Origin: Paeniglutamicibacter quisquiliarum
GTDB taxonomy: Bacteria; Actinomycetota; Actinomycetes; Actinomycetales; Micrococcaceae
DNA length: 64,000 nucleotides
Direction of reading: 5' to 3'
Assembly: GCF_019084045.1 (NCBI RefSeq)
Contig: NZ_JAHRED010000011.1
Location: forward strand, 53,473 to 117,472
Shown: positions 41,373 to 51,098 of the stretch, one piece after another
How positions within the stretch are numbered: position 1 is the stretch's first letter
Layout of the letters: every line of letters starts with the position of its first letter
Made by a program: the position numbers and the translations under genes
Notes under the pieces: generated by a model
The model's database searches: none
What the model was told of the DNA's origin: nothing
What the model saw: the letters and a program-made list of their open reading frames with translations, nothing else

Positions 41373-42260
41373 CTAGCCCTTGACCGAGCCGCTCATCAGC
41401 CCGCCGACAAAGTACTTGCCCAGGAGGATGTAGACGATGAGGGTCGGCACCGAGGCGATCAGGGCACCGGCCATGGAGGCGGCGTAGTCGGTGAGCTGGC
41501 CGCCGGCCAGGAAGCTCAGGGCGATGGTGACGGGCCCGTTGCGTCCGGAGGAGAAGAACGCGGCGAACAGGTAGTCGTTCCAGGCGGAGGTGAACTGCCA
41601 GATCAGCACGACCACGAAGCCCGGCGCGGAGATCGGGAAGATCACCGAGGCGTAGGTGCGCAGGATTCCCGCCCCGTCCATGCGGGCTGCCTCGATGAGT
41701 TCGCCGGGGACCGATTCGTAGTAGTTGCGGAAGATCAGCGTGCAGATCGGCAGCCCGTAGACGATGTGCAGGACCATGAGCGAGGGGATGCCCTGGGGCA
41801 CCCCGATGTCGCTCATCAGCTGGGTCAGCGGGATCATGACCGCCTGGTAGGGGATGAACATGCCAAAGAGAATCAGCGTGAACACCACGTTGGCGCCGGG
41901 GAAACGCCACTTGGAGAGTACGTAGCCGTTGATGGAGCCCAGTGTCGCCGAGATGACGGCGGCCGGGATCACCAGGGCGAAGGTCCGCCCCAGCGCCGGG
42001 GCCAGGGTGGTCCAGGCCTTTGACCACCCGCCGGTTTCCCAGGCGGTGGGCAGGAACCAGGCCCGGGACGGATCCGCGTCGGCGGTGCCCTTGAAGCTGG
42101 TGATGAACAGGACGTAGGCGGGGATCAGGACGACGATCACGAAGAGCAGCAGCAGGGCGTACTTCAGCGTGCGGTTCATCCGCCGGCGCCCGGGGTTCGG
42201 GGCGATCGCCGCGGGCAGCGGTGCCGGTTTCGCCGAACGGTCAAGGATCGAGGTGGCCAT
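41373..42260 (-). CDS. Carbohydrate ABC transporter permease (MalG type)
   Basis: A 295-residue inner-membrane subunit with six transmembrane helices. The EAA loop for the ATPase is E-L-I-E-A-A-R-M-D-G-A-G near residue 195 (E-A-A-x(3)-G). The C-terminus G-G-L-M-S-G-S-V-K-G is the usual end of this subgroup. The ATG shares one base with the stop of the upstream permease (TAATG). There is no ATPase gene in the cluster, so a shared MsiK-like ATPase elsewhere is likely. Confidence 0.93.
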   Translation of the reverse strand: MATSILDRSAKPAPLPAAIAPNPGRRRMNRTLKYALLLLFVIVVLIPAYVLFITSFKGTADADPSRAWFLPTAWETGGWSKAWTTLAPALGRTFALVIPAAVISATLGSINGYVLSKWRFPGANVVFTLILFGMFIPYQAVMIPLTQLMSDIGVPQGIPSLMVLHIVYGLPICTLIFRNYYESVPGELIEAARMDGAGILRTYASVIFPISAPGFVVVLIWQFTSAWNDYLFAAFFSSGRNGPVTIALSFLAGGQLTDYAASMAGALIASVPTLIVYILLGKYFVGGLMSGSVKG

Positions 42261-43162
42261 TAGCGCTTCTCCGCTCGCGAGGTGTACATGAGGTAGGGAA
42301 CCACGACCAGTGCCACGAGCACCAGCAGGATCATGCCGATCGCGGCGGCGTCGGCGTAGTCGCTGCCGATGTACTTGACCCACATCATGGTTGCCGGGAC
42401 CTGCACGTCGTAGGTGTTGGCGTCGGGGACGATGGCACGGATCAGGTCGAAGAGCTTCAGCGACATGTGGCCGATGATGATGACCGCCGAAAGCATCACG
42501 GGGTTCAGCTGCGGGAAGATCACATGCCGGTAGAGTTTCCATTCGCTGCAGCCGTCAATGCGTGCGGCCTCGCGCAGCTCCTCGGGAATGCCCCGGAAGC
42601 CGGCCAGGAAGAGGGCCATGACGTAGCCGGAGAGCTGCCAGATGGCGGGGACGGCGATGGCCGCGATGCCCCAGGTGGGGTTGGACCACCAGTCGTTCTG
42701 CATGAATCCCAGCCCCACCGAATCGAGCAGCCGGTTCAGGCCCGTGGTGCGTTCCCCGCCGGGCTGGTCGGTCTGGAGGCTTGAGAGCAGCCAGCGCCAC
42801 ACCACACCCGAGGCAATGAACGAGACGGACATGGGGAAGAGGTACACGGCGCGGAAGAAGCCCTCGCCCTTGGCCGGCTTGTCCAGCATCCAGGCCCAGA
42901 GGAAGCCGAAGACCAGGGTGCCGGCGAGGAACACGACGGTGAGGATGAGCAAGTTCCACAGTGAGTGCTGGAAGTTCGGGTCGGCCAGAAGATTCGTGTA
43001 GTTCGAAAAGCCGACGTAGTCGTCGCTCGGCTTGGCGGTGTGCTGGTTGGTGAGGCTGACGCGGAAGTTCTCGATGATGAGCCAGTAGACGAACACGCCA
43101 ACCAGGATGATGGTGGGAGCCAGGAGCAAGAGCCCCGGTCCCCAGTGTTTTAGGCGCCGCAA
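42260..43162 (-). CDS. Carbohydrate ABC transporter permease (MalF type)
   Basis: About 300 residues, six membrane helices, EAA motif E-L-R-E-A-A-R-I-D-G-C-S. The start is uncertain. ATGs at 43201 and 43246 are in frame, but both lie inside the arms of a large hairpin and lack a ribosome binding site, while the TTG at 43162 follows AGAGGA at a normal distance and gives an N-terminus R-R-L-K-H-W-G-P-G right before helix 1. Second gene of the operon after the binding protein. Confidence 0.9.
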   Translation of the reverse strand: MRRLKHWGPGLLLLAPTIILVGVFVYWLIIENFRVSLTNQHTAKPSDDYVGFSNYTNLLADPNFQHSLWNLLILTVVFLAGTLVFGFLWAWMLDKPAKGEGFFRAVYLFPMSVSFIASGVVWRWLLSSLQTDQPGGERTTGLNRLLDSVGLGFMQNDWWSNPTWGIAAIAVPAIWQLSGYVMALFLAGFRGIPEELREAARIDGCSEWKLYRHVIFPQLNPVMLSAVIIIGHMSLKLFDLIRAIVPDANTYDVQVPATMMWVKYIGSDYADAAAIGMILLVLVALVVVPYLMYTSRAEKR

Positions 43163-43197
43163 GATGGTGTCCTCTCGGAGGGAAGTTGGCGTCTTAA

Positions 43198-43250
43198 ACA
43201 TGTGGGGGCGGTGTCCGCCAACCGTGTTGGCCGTGACCGCCCCCACATGT
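43198..43250 (-). terminator. Intercistronic hairpin between binding protein and permease genes
   Basis: Perfect 15-base arms ACATGTGGGGGCGGT and ACCGCCCCCACATGT with a 23-base loop, 15 bases after the binding-protein stop. Such structures in sugar ABC operons limit read-through and protect the binding-protein mRNA, giving excess of the binding protein. It has no U-tract, so it is probably a partial terminator or stabiliser. Confidence 0.75.
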
Positions 43251-43264
43251 CCGGTGGAGTGTGC

Positions 43265-44557
43265 CTAGTTGCCGAATTTCTCCGCGGTGGCCGCGGCGGA
43301 TTCCTGCAGCGTCGCCACGTTGGTGTCGCCGCCGAACTTGCTTACTGCGGTGCTGAGCTCGTTGAGCCATGCCACGGGCACCGCGGCGCCGTGTGCCAGC
43401 GAGGAGACGATCTTGTCCTGCGAGAAGTCCTTGATGGCGCTCTTCTGGTACTCGGAGAAGTCATCGGTCTTGGCCGTCGTGTTGGCCGGGATTGAGCCCT
43501 TGGCCTTGTTGAAGGCGGTCTGGCCCTCGGCCGAGCCGATGGTTGTCAGCCAGGCCTTGGCCCCGTCCGGGTTGGGCGCGCCAATCGGCAGGGTGAAGGA
43601 ATCGGCCAGGAAGTTGAAGACGCCCTGGGTGCCGGGCATCGGGAAGTAGGCGTAGTCGGTGCCTGCCACGTCGCCGTCCTGGGCGAATTTGGCCTCGGCC
43701 CAGTCGCCCATGAGGTTGTAGGCAGCGGCGCCGTCCTGGACCAGCTGCGTGGCGGGTGCCCAGTCGCTGAGGGAATCGCGGTCCGAGTTGGTGTAGCCCA
43801 GGACCTTCTTGTAGGACTCGATGGCCTTGGTGACCTCAGCGCCCTTCCAGTCAGTTGTCCCGTCCCAGAGGCCGTTGTAGCCGTCGACGCCGAGGCTGGA
43901 GAGCAGCACGTTTTCGAAGAGCTGTACTTGGGTCCAGGATCCGGCGACGGCCAACGGGGTCTTGCCGCTGTCCTTGACCTTTTCCAGGTCCGCGATCCAG
44001 GCATCCAGGGTCTCGGCGGGCTTGTTCGGGTCCAGTCCTGCATCCTTCAGGACCTCGACATTGGCCCAGACGACGTTTGAGCGGTGGATGTTGGAAGGAA
44101 CAGAGTAGATCTTTCCATCCACGGTGAGCCGGTCGACCAGGTCCTTGGGGAACTGCTCGGCGAGCTTGTTCTCGGTGTAGAAGCCGGTGAGGTCCTCGAG
44201 CTGTTCGGCATCGATGTAGTCCTGCAGTTCCGCGCCTGCATGGGCCTGGAAGGAATCCGGCGGGTTGCCGGCCTTCAGCTGTGCGGCCAGCACGCTCTTG
44301 GCCTGCGAGCCGGCCCCGCCGGCCACGGCAAGGTTGTCGAAGGTCAGGTTCGGGTAGTCCTCGTTGAAGACCTTGACCAGGGCATCGAGACCGACTTTCT
44401 CCGATCCGTCGGCCCACCAGGTGAACACTCCGACGCTGCCGGTGGCCTCGCTGGCCGGGGCGCCCGATCCGGAAGGCGTCTCGCCGCCGCCGCCGCATCC
44501 GGCGAGGGTGAGTCCCAATGTTGCTGCCGCTGCGATGAGCGTAAGACGACGTCGCAT
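43265..44557 (-). CDS. Carbohydrate ABC transporter substrate-binding lipoprotein
   Basis: A 430-residue extracellular binding protein. The signal peptide ends in the lipobox T-L-A-G-C (Cys21), followed by a Gly/Ser linker. The mature fold starts G-V-F-T-W-W-A-D-G-S-E-K, typical of family 1 binding proteins related to glucose/mannose ones, and has N-I-H-R-S-N-V-V-W and Y-N-L-M-G-D-W-A-E near the sugar cleft. GGAGG lies before the ATG 44557; a TTG at 44569 overlaps this site and is rejected. First gene of the operon. Confidence 0.93.
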   Translation of the reverse strand: MRRRLTLIAAAATLGLTLAGCGGGGETPSGSGAPASEATGSVGVFTWWADGSEKVGLDALVKVFNEDYPNLTFDNLAVAGGAGSQAKSVLAAQLKAGNPPDSFQAHAGAELQDYIDAEQLEDLTGFYTENKLAEQFPKDLVDRLTVDGKIYSVPSNIHRSNVVWANVEVLKDAGLDPNKPAETLDAWIADLEKVKDSGKTPLAVAGSWTQVQLFENVLLSSLGVDGYNGLWDGTTDWKGAEVTKAIESYKKVLGYTNSDRDSLSDWAPATQLVQDGAAAYNLMGDWAEAKFAQDGDVAGTDYAYFPMPGTQGVFNFLADSFTLPIGAPNPDGAKAWLTTIGSAEGQTAFNKAKGSIPANTTAKTDDFSEYQKSAIKDFSQDKIVSSLAHGAAVPVAWLNELSTAVSKFGGDTNVATLQESAAATAEKFGN

Positions 44558-44623
44558 ATCTGCCTCCAAGAGGTTGTTTGGAAATGTGAGGAATTGTGGA
44601 GAGGTGTGTCGGTGATCACCTAA

Positions 44624-44661
44624 TGGTTACCCGCATCACACTTTGTCGTCAACTACTTAAC
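44624..44661 (-). promoter_or_regulatory. Promoter and operator candidate of the sugar ABC operon
   Basis: On the minus strand TTGACG (44652-44647), a 17-base spacer, then TAACCA (44629-44624). The imperfect dyad GTTAAGTAGTTGAC (44661-44648) covers the -35 element and also the stop codon of the ROK gene. It is a plausible operator for the ROK protein. Confidence 0.5.
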
Positions 44662-45886
44662 GCAAACTTTCCTGAAGCGGGGAAGGTTGCGGTGCCGTCC
44701 CCGCCGGGGAATGGCTGTGCCGCAGCACCAGGGCGGCGGCCCCGAGCGCCTCGGCGCGATCACCGAGCAGCGCCATCCGGACAACGGTGTTCTCGCCAAT
44801 CACCGGGATGGCATGGCGCAGCAGGCCGCGCCGGATGGGCTCCAGGAGGATCTCTCCCAAGGGTGCAAGCGGCCCGCCGATGACGATGACCTCGGGGCTG
44901 AGCAGGTTGGCGACATTGGCCAGCGCGTGGCCAACTGCGGCGCCCATGTCCCCAATGATGCGCAGCGTGGCGGAGTCTCCCGCGCGGGCCTGTTCGATGA
45001 TTCCCTCGATCGTGACGGGGGCGCCGTGGGCGCGGCTGAGCAGCTCGATGATGATGCCGGTCGAGGCCACCGTCTCCAGGCAGCCGCGGTTGCCGCAGCG
45101 GCAAATGAGGCCTTGGTCAAAGATCGTTGAATGCCCGATCTCCCCGGTGACCCCCAGGCTCCCGTAATGCAGGGAGCCATTGAGGATGAGGCCGGATCCG
45201 ATGCCGCTTCCGATCTTGAGGAAGCAGAGGTTGGGGCAAACCTGGTGCTCGCCCCAGGTGATCTGGGCCAGGGCCCCCAGATTGGCGTCGTTGTCAATGA
45301 ACACGGGCAAATCGAGGGCGGCCTGCAGCTGGGATTCGATGTCGATTCCCACCCATTCCGGGAGTATCGCGCCGCGGATCACCGTCATGGTCCGGTGGTC
45401 GATGGGTCCGGGGATGCCGATTCCCGCGCCCAGCAGCTGTCCGTGTTCGATGCCGAGTTCCTCACGGAGTTTTCTGAGCATGCCGGCGGCGACGGAGATG
45501 CTTTCCTCGGCACGGTGCCCGACGGGCAGTGCCGTGTGGTTCTCGCCCAGAAGGCGGAAGCCGGAGCGGGCGAGCACGACCCGCACGTGGCTCCGGCCGA
45601 AGTCGATGCCAACGGCCACGTCGGCGGCATCGATGAGGCTGACGCCCAGCGCGCGGCGTCCCGAGCTGGTCGTGGGGGTGGCCTCCACCCGGTTGGCGGC
45701 CACCAGGCTTTTGACGATGTTTGAGATCGTGGCGGTGGAAAGTCCCGTCGCGCGGGCCAGCGCCGCCTGCGTGAGTGTCCCGTGGCTGCGCAGCATCGCC
45801 ATGACCCGCTCTTCGTTCAGGCCGCGCAGTGCCGACTGCGAACCGGGGTTCGTTCCGGCGGTGGAGTTGCGTTGGTCTGCGCTCAT
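44657..45886 (-). CDS. ROK family transcriptional repressor
   Basis: A 409-residue regulator. The HTH (Q-A-A-L-A-R-A-T-G-L-S-T-A-T-I-S-N-I-V-K, about 39-58) is followed by a ROK sugar-kinase-like domain with V-G-I-D-F-G-R-S, G-E-I-G-H-S-T, and the zinc cysteines in C-R-C-G-N-R-G-C-L-E-T. Such proteins repress sugar uptake genes until the sugar binds. The gene lies directly upstream of the binding-protein gene on the same strand and most likely controls the transporter. It may be a repressor without kinase activity. Confidence 0.92.
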   Translation of the reverse strand: MSADQRNSTAGTNPGSQSALRGLNEERVMAMLRSHGTLTQAALARATGLSTATISNIVKSLVAANRVEATPTTSSGRRALGVSLIDAADVAVGIDFGRSHVRVVLARSGFRLLGENHTALPVGHRAEESISVAAGMLRKLREELGIEHGQLLGAGIGIPGPIDHRTMTVIRGAILPEWVGIDIESQLQAALDLPVFIDNDANLGALAQITWGEHQVCPNLCFLKIGSGIGSGLILNGSLHYGSLGVTGEIGHSTIFDQGLICRCGNRGCLETVASTGIIIELLSRAHGAPVTIEGIIEQARAGDSATLRIIGDMGAAVGHALANVANLLSPEVIVIGGPLAPLGEILLEPIRRGLLRHAIPVIGENTVVRMALLGDRAEALGAAALVLRHSHSPAGTAPQPSPLQESLR

Positions 45887-46134
45887 GCCTAGTAGCGTGC
45901 GTCACAGGGACTCTTGCGGTCAAGACATTAACTCAAGATTAATGAGTCATCTTTTTTCTTGAAGGCAATTGCCTCGTGGCGGCATGAGGGCAGGACCTGC
46001 ACCGAATGCCGCGGGCCGAGTGCCGAAAGGCGGGCGTCGACAGACGTGTGGCTCGCCTCCGCGCCCGGGACTGTAGTAGGAATGGACCAGGGTCTGCAAT
46101 GGGGCCCGTTGACCGCCTAAAGGGGGAACGGCGC

Positions 46135-46653
46135 ATGACGAATCCGGATCTGGGCCACTGGCCGCCCGGTGGGGACGGCTTCCGCCGCAGTGAGGTCTCC
46201 GCGCTGATCGGCGTCGGGGAGCAGGTGTGGGACCACGCCGCCGCCCAAGTCCTGCGCTGGGGAGTGAAGACCGCCAGCGGCTTTACGGTGAGTTCAACCG
46301 CTGTGGTGAAGCCGGGGGCCCGCGTAGAGGTCACGGCGCGACTGTTCGGCATCAGCGTCCTCGAGCCGGTGGAAGTTGTTGCCGTCGTTCAGGAACTGGA
46401 GCGCGTCGGGTTTTCCTACCGCACCCTGCCCGGTCACCCGGTGCATGGCGAGGAGGCTTTTGTGGTGAGCCGCCACGGGGATGAGGTGCGCCTCACCGTG
46501 CGTTCCCTGACGCGCGCGGCGCCGCAGCGGCCCTGGCGTGCGCTCTTTCCGCTGTTGCTGGTGGTGCAGCGGATCGTCCGCCGCCGCTATCTTCGGGCGT
46601 TGCGCCAGAAACCGCCGACCGGGCCGGGAAACCCATCGTTGGGCGGGCGGTGA
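46135..46653 (+). CDS. DUF1990 family protein
   Basis: A 172-residue protein of the DUF1990 type (SRPBCC-like fold): G-D-G-F-R-R-S-E-V-S near 13, W-D-H-A-A-A-Q-V-L-R-W, and the C-terminal R-T-L-P-G-H-P-V-H-G-E-E-A-F-V-V-S, which is the family's best conserved part. The function is not established. AAAGGGGGA precedes the ATG. The gap of 248 bases to the ROK gene holds the promoters of both divergent genes. Confidence 0.8.
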   Translation: MTNPDLGHWPPGGDGFRRSEVSALIGVGEQVWDHAAAQVLRWGVKTASGFTVSSTAVVKPGARVEVTARLFGISVLEPVEVVAVVQELERVGFSYRTLPGHPVHGEEAFVVSRHGDEVRLTVRSLTRAAPQRPWRALFPLLLVVQRIVRRRYLRALRQKPPTGPGNPSLGGR

Positions 46654-46745
46654 ATGGGCCGGCGTGCCTTCGAGCGGCGGTGCGCCCGGGGATCTCGCGA
46701 TCCCCGGGCAGCAGCCCCTCGGGCCGGGCGATGGAACGGTCCGGG

Positions 46746-47714
46746 CTAGGGGACCAGGATGGTCTTTCCGGTGGTGGCGCGTGATTCGAGGGCGGTGTGG
46801 GCGGCTCCGGCCTCGGCCAGCGGGAATCGCGCGCCGATGCGGACGTCGAGCTTGCCGGCGGAAACCAGTTCAAAGAGTTCGCCGGAACGCCAGCGTCGCT
46901 CTTCGGCATCGAGCAGGAAGTCGGCGACCTTGGGGCGCGTCACGGTCAGCGAACCGTGCGCGTTCAGGCGCTGCAGGTCAAAGGGCGGGACCTGGCCCGA
47001 TGCCCCGCCAAAGAGCACCAGGGTGCCGCGGATCTTGAGCGCCTCCAGGGAGCCGTCGAAGGTGTCCTTGCCGATGCCGTCGTACACGGCGTCGACTCCC
47101 CGCCCTTTGGTGATCTCGCGGACGCGGGTGGGTACCTCGTCATAGGACAGGACGTGGTCGGCCCCTGCGGCGCGCGCAAGTTCCGCCTTTTCCTCCGTAG
47201 AGGTGGTGGTGATGACGGTGGCCCCGCGCAGCTTGAGCAGCTGGATCAACAGCAGCCCCACGCCGCCGGCGCCGGCATAGGTGAGCACGGTGTCGCCCGG
47301 CTGCACGTTGTAGCTGGAGTTGATCAGGTAGTGGGCCGTGATGCCCTGCAGCGGCAGGGCCCCGGCGGTTTCCAGCGACACGTTCTCCGGGACGGGAAGG
47401 GCCTTGTCGGCATCCAGCAGTGTGTGGGTGGCATAGGTCTGCGACCCCTCGGTGGTGGCCACCCGGTCGCCGACGGCGAAATCGGTGACGCCCGTGCCGA
47501 TTGCCTCGACGGTGCCGGCGCACTCGCTGCCCGGGGTGAAGGGGTAGCGGACCTTGTAGACGCCCGAACGCTGGTATGTCTCGATGAAATTCAGGCCGAC
47601 GGCAGCGACCTTGACCAGCAGCTGTCCGGGGCCGGGGGAGGGAATCGGGGAGGCGACATACTCGAATACTTCGGGTCCGCCGGCCTGGCGGGCGATAATT
47701 GCTTGGGAACTCAC
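46746..47714 (-). CDS. NADPH:quinone oxidoreductase (zinc-free MDR)
   Basis: A 322-residue medium-chain reductase without zinc ligands. N-terminal catalytic domain with N-F-I-E-T-Y-Q-R-S-G-V-Y, a QOR signature, and nucleotide motif Y-A-G-A-G-G-V-G-L-L-L-I-Q (about 145-157). It would reduce quinones by one or two electrons. The GTG at 47714 is preceded by AAAGGAG at a good distance; an in-frame start at 47741 is less likely. Confidence 0.9.
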   Translation of the reverse strand: MSSQAIIARQAGGPEVFEYVASPIPSPGPGQLLVKVAAVGLNFIETYQRSGVYKVRYPFTPGSECAGTVEAIGTGVTDFAVGDRVATTEGSQTYATHTLLDADKALPVPENVSLETAGALPLQGITAHYLINSSYNVQPGDTVLTYAGAGGVGLLLIQLLKLRGATVITTTSTEEKAELARAAGADHVLSYDEVPTRVREITKGRGVDAVYDGIGKDTFDGSLEALKIRGTLVLFGGASGQVPPFDLQRLNAHGSLTVTRPKVADFLLDAEERRWRSGELFELVSAGKLDVRIGARFPLAEAGAAHTALESRATTGKTILVP

Positions 47715-47819
47715 GTGTGGGACTCCTTTGGTTCTGCTCAATGCTTTGTTTCCACCCTAGCGTTCGGGTCCTGCGGACCCCCGTCCCGGGCGGCGATGTT
47801 GCGTCGCGGGTCTCCAAAT

Positions 47820-47862
47820 TATGAATATTTATTAGTTATCATGCATAAATGCGTAGTAGGGT
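47820..47862 (+). promoter_or_regulatory. ARG boxes and leaderless promoter of argC
   Basis: TATGAATATTTATTAGTT (47820-47837) resembles the ArgR box (TGAAT-N4-ATTCA), and a second weaker box with TGCATAAATGCGT follows at about 47842-47854. Directly after it lies TAGGGT (47857-47862), then six bases and the argC ATG. ArgR bound here would cover the core promoter. Confidence 0.65.
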
Positions 47863-47868
47863 GGATTC

Positions 47869-48900
47869 ATGACGATTTCAGTAGCTGTATCCGGAGCCAG
47901 TGGGTATGCCGGCGGCGAGGTCTTGCGCCTGCTGTCCAACCACCCAGATGTGACCATCGGTGCCATCACCGCACACTCGAACGCCGGGCAGCGACTGGGC
48001 GAACTCGCCCCGCACCTGCATTCCCTGGCCGACCGGGTACTGGTGGAAACCACCGTCGAGCAGCTGCGCGGCCACGACGTGGTCTTCCTGGCTCTGCCCC
48101 ACGGCGCCAGCGCCGAAATCGCCGCCCAGCTTCCCGCGGACACACTGGTCATCGACGCCGGTGCGGACCACCGCCTGGAATCGCCGGAGGCCTGGGAGAA
48201 GTTCTACGGATCCGCGCACGCGGGCACCTGGCCCTATGGCCTGCCCGAGCTGCCCGGTGCCCGTGACCTGTTGGCCGGTGCCAAGCGCATCGCGGTGCCC
48301 GGCTGCTACCCGACCTCGGTCCAGCTTGCCCTCGTGCCCGGCTTCGCCGCCGACCTGCTGGAAGCCGACGACGTCGTCGTGGTTGCCGCCTCGGGCACCT
48401 CGGGTGCCGGAAAGAGCGCCAAGGTGAACCTGATCGGCTCCGAGGTCATGGGCTCCATGAACCCCTACGGCGTGGGCGGCTCCCACCGGCACACCCCGGA
48501 AATGGAGCAGGGCCTGTCCAAGGCCGCCGGTGTCCCGGTCACCATCTCCTTCACCCCGACCCTGGCGCCGATGCCCCGCGGCATCCTCACCACCGCCACC
48601 GCAAAGGTCAAGCCCGGCGTGGACGCGGACATGTTGCGCGCCGCGTGGACGGCTGCCTACAAGGACGAACCGTTCGTGCACGTGCTGCCCGAGGGCCAAT
48701 GGCCCGCCACCTCCTCGGTCATGGGCTCCAACCACGCTCAGATCCAGTTGGCATTCGACCCGCACGCCAACCGCGTGATCGTCTCCGCGGTCATCGACAA
48801 CCTCACTAAGGGCACCGCAGGCGGGGCCGTCCAATCCATGAATATCGCCCTGGGCCTGAAGGAAACCGCCGGCCTGGCACTTGAAGGAGTAGCACCGTGA
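47869..48900 (+). CDS. argC: N-acetyl-gamma-glutamyl-phosphate reductase
   Basis: Reduces N-acetylglutamyl phosphate to the semialdehyde with NADPH, third step of arginine synthesis. NADP-binding G-A-S-G-Y-A-G-G-E at 9-17; catalytic Cys146 in V-P-G-C-Y-P-T-S. 343 residues, normal. First gene of argCJBDFR. No ribosome binding site lies before the ATG; TAGGGT with a six-base spacer makes the mRNA leaderless. The stop overlaps the argJ GTG. Confidence 0.97.
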   Translation: MTISVAVSGASGYAGGEVLRLLSNHPDVTIGAITAHSNAGQRLGELAPHLHSLADRVLVETTVEQLRGHDVVFLALPHGASAEIAAQLPADTLVIDAGADHRLESPEAWEKFYGSAHAGTWPYGLPELPGARDLLAGAKRIAVPGCYPTSVQLALVPGFAADLLEADDVVVVAASGTSGAGKSAKVNLIGSEVMGSMNPYGVGGSHRHTPEMEQGLSKAAGVPVTISFTPTLAPMPRGILTTATAKVKPGVDADMLRAAWTAAYKDEPFVHVLPEGQWPATSSVMGSNHAQIQLAFDPHANRVIVSAVIDNLTKGTAGGAVQSMNIALGLKETAGLALEGVAP

Positions 48901-50075
48901 GCAACGCACCCATCGGAATCACCTTCCCCGCAGGCTTCAGCGCCTCGGGCGTCACCGCCGGACTCAAGGCCTCGGGGAACCCGGACCTTGCCCTGGTGCG
49001 CAACAACGGACCGCGCTTTGACGCTGCCGCGGTGTTCACCTCCAACCGCGTGGCCGCGGCCCCGGTGCACTGGTCGCGCCAGGTGATCTCGGACGGCCGG
49101 GCCGACGCCGTGGTGCTGAACTCCGGCGGCGCCAACGCCTGCACCGGCCCCGAGGGTTTTGCCAACACCCACGCCACCGCCGAACATGTCGCCACGGTCC
49201 TGGGCCTTTCCAGCGGCGACGTGCTGGTTTGTTCCACGGGGCTGATCGGCGAGCAACTGCCGATGGACAAGATCCTGCCCGGCGTGGACGCGGCCGCCGC
49301 GGCCCTGGGCGACGGCAGCGAATTCGACGGGGGAGCGGCTGCCGCCACCGCCATCATGACCACCGACACCGTGAGCAAGCAGGCAGGGTTCGCCGGTGCC
49401 GGCTACTCCATCGGTGCCATGGCCAAGGGCGCCGGCATGCTTGCCCCCGGGCTGGCAACGATGCTGGTGGTCATCACCACCGATGCGGTGCTGGAACCGG
49501 CGCAGCTCGACGCGGCATTGCGCGAGGCCACCCGCGTCAGCTTCGACCGGGCGGATTCCGACGGCTGCATGTCGACCAACGACACCGTGATCCTGATGTC
49601 CTCCGGTGCCAGCGGAACGACGCCCGACGTCGCCGAATTCACCACCGGACTCACCGAGGTCTGCGTCGAGCTGGCCCAGGCGCTGATCTCCGACGCCGAG
49701 GGCGCCGCCCACGAAATCACCATCCGCACCTTCAATGCCGCCACCGAGGACGACGCCGTCGAGGTTTCGCGCACCGTGGCCCGCTCCAACCTCTTCAAGA
49801 CCGCGATCTTCGGCCAGGACCCCAACTGGGGGCGGGTGCTCTCCGCGGTGGGAACCACCCAGGCGGCCTTCGAACCCGACGAGCTGAACGTGTCAATCAA
49901 CGGCGTCCAGGTCTGCCGCAAGGGCGGGGTCGGCGAGGACCGCAACCTCGTGGACCTTTCCGGGCGCAACGTCCTGGTGGAAATCGACCTCAACGCCGGC
50001 ATGCAGGAAGCCAGCCTGTGGACCAACGACCTGACCCACGACTACGTCCACGAGAATTCGGCCTACAGCAGCTAG
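48897..50075 (+). CDS. argJ: Glutamate N-acetyltransferase / amino-acid acetyltransferase
   Basis: Bifunctional ornithine acetyltransferase that recycles the acetyl group between N-acetylornithine and glutamate. It cleaves itself before Thr188 in G-L-A-T-M-L, giving alpha and beta chains with Thr as nucleophile. 392 residues. GTG start in a GTGA overlap with argC. Its presence explains the absence of argE; whether it also acts as the first-step synthase is not visible. Confidence 0.97.
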   Translation: MSNAPIGITFPAGFSASGVTAGLKASGNPDLALVRNNGPRFDAAAVFTSNRVAAAPVHWSRQVISDGRADAVVLNSGGANACTGPEGFANTHATAEHVATVLGLSSGDVLVCSTGLIGEQLPMDKILPGVDAAAAALGDGSEFDGGAAAATAIMTTDTVSKQAGFAGAGYSIGAMAKGAGMLAPGLATMLVVITTDAVLEPAQLDAALREATRVSFDRADSDGCMSTNDTVILMSSGASGTTPDVAEFTTGLTEVCVELAQALISDAEGAAHEITIRTFNAATEDDAVEVSRTVARSNLFKTAIFGQDPNWGRVLSAVGTTQAAFEPDELNVSINGVQVCRKGGVGEDRNLVDLSGRNVLVEIDLNAGMQEASLWTNDLTHDYVHENSAYSS

Positions 50076-50171
50076 GCGGCGGTGCGCCGTGGGGTTAGCG
50101 GGATTGAACCTGCTACGACCACGGTGCCCCGCCACCCGGTCCAACGTTTCAGTGAGGAAACACCGAAGAGC

Positions 50172-51098
50172 ATGACTGAGAACAAACCCACGCCCACGCC
50201 AATGGACGTTGCACAGCGCAAGGCCGAGGCCCTGATCGAGGCACTGCCCTGGATCCAGCGCTTTGCCGGAACCACCATGGTCATCAAGTACGGCGGCAAC
50301 GCCATGATCAACGAGGACCTGCGCCGCGCCTTCGCCGAGGACATCGTCTTCCTGCGCCACGTGGGCATCAACCCCGTGGTCGTGCACGGCGGCGGCCCGC
50401 AGATCAACTCCATGCTCAGCCGCCTGGGCATCGAGTCAGAGTTCAAGGGCGGGCTGCGGGTGACCACCCCCGAGGCCATGGACGTGGTGCGCATGGTGCT
50501 TACCGGTCAGGTGCAGCGCGAACTCATCGGCCTGATCAACTCCCACGGCCCCTACGCGGTGGGACTCTCCGGAGAGGACGGCGCCCTGCTGCGCGCCGTG
50601 CGCACCGGGACCTACATTGCCGGTCAGCACGTGGACCTGGGGCTCGTGGGCGAGGTGACGGGGGTCAAGCCCGACCAGATCCTTGACCTGCTGGCCGCCG
50701 GCAAGATTCCGGTGGTCTCCACCGTCGCCCCGGAGGTCGACGAGAAGGACAACCCCACCGGCCAGGTGCTCAACGTCAACGCCGACACCGCCGCCGCGGC
50801 ACTGGCCAGTGCCCTGGGTGCCTCCAAGCTGGTGATCCTCACCGACGTGGAGGGGCTGTACGCGGCCTGGCCCGACAGGTCCTCGTTGATCTCCTCGCTG
50901 GATTCCGAGCAGCTGCGCGACCTGATGCCCAAGCTCGAATCGGGGATGATCCCCAAGATGGCCGCCTGCCTCAAGGCCGTGGACGAGGGCGTGGGCCAGG
51001 CCCACATCGTCGACGGCCGCCAACCACACTCCATGCTGCTGGAGGTCTTCACCTCCGCCGGCGTCGGAACCCAAGTCATTCCCAAGGACAAGGCATGA
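50172..51098 (+). CDS. argB: Acetylglutamate kinase
   Basis: Phosphorylates N-acetylglutamate, the arginine-sensitive step. The 308-residue protein has the family motifs [19 protein letters not shown] and [10 protein letters not shown]. The N-terminal helix (about 10-30, [13 protein letters not shown]) that mediates hexamer formation and arginine inhibition is present. The ATG at 50172 is preceded by GAAGAG; the ATG of argD overlaps the stop. Confidence 0.97.
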   Translation: MTENKPTPTPMDVAQRKAEALIEALPWIQRFAGTTMVIKYGGNAMINEDLRRAFAEDIVFLRHVGINPVVVHGGGPQINSMLSRLGIESEFKGGLRVTTPEAMDVVRMVLTGQVQRELIGLINSHGPYAVGLSGEDGALLRAVRTGTYIAGQHVDLGLVGEVTGVKPDQILDLLAAGKIPVVSTVAPEVDEKDNPTGQVLNVNADTAAAALASALGASKLVILTDVEGLYAAWPDRSSLISSLDSEQLRDLMPKLESGMIPKMAACLKAVDEGVGQAHIVDGRQPHSMLLEVFTSAGVGTQVIPKDKA

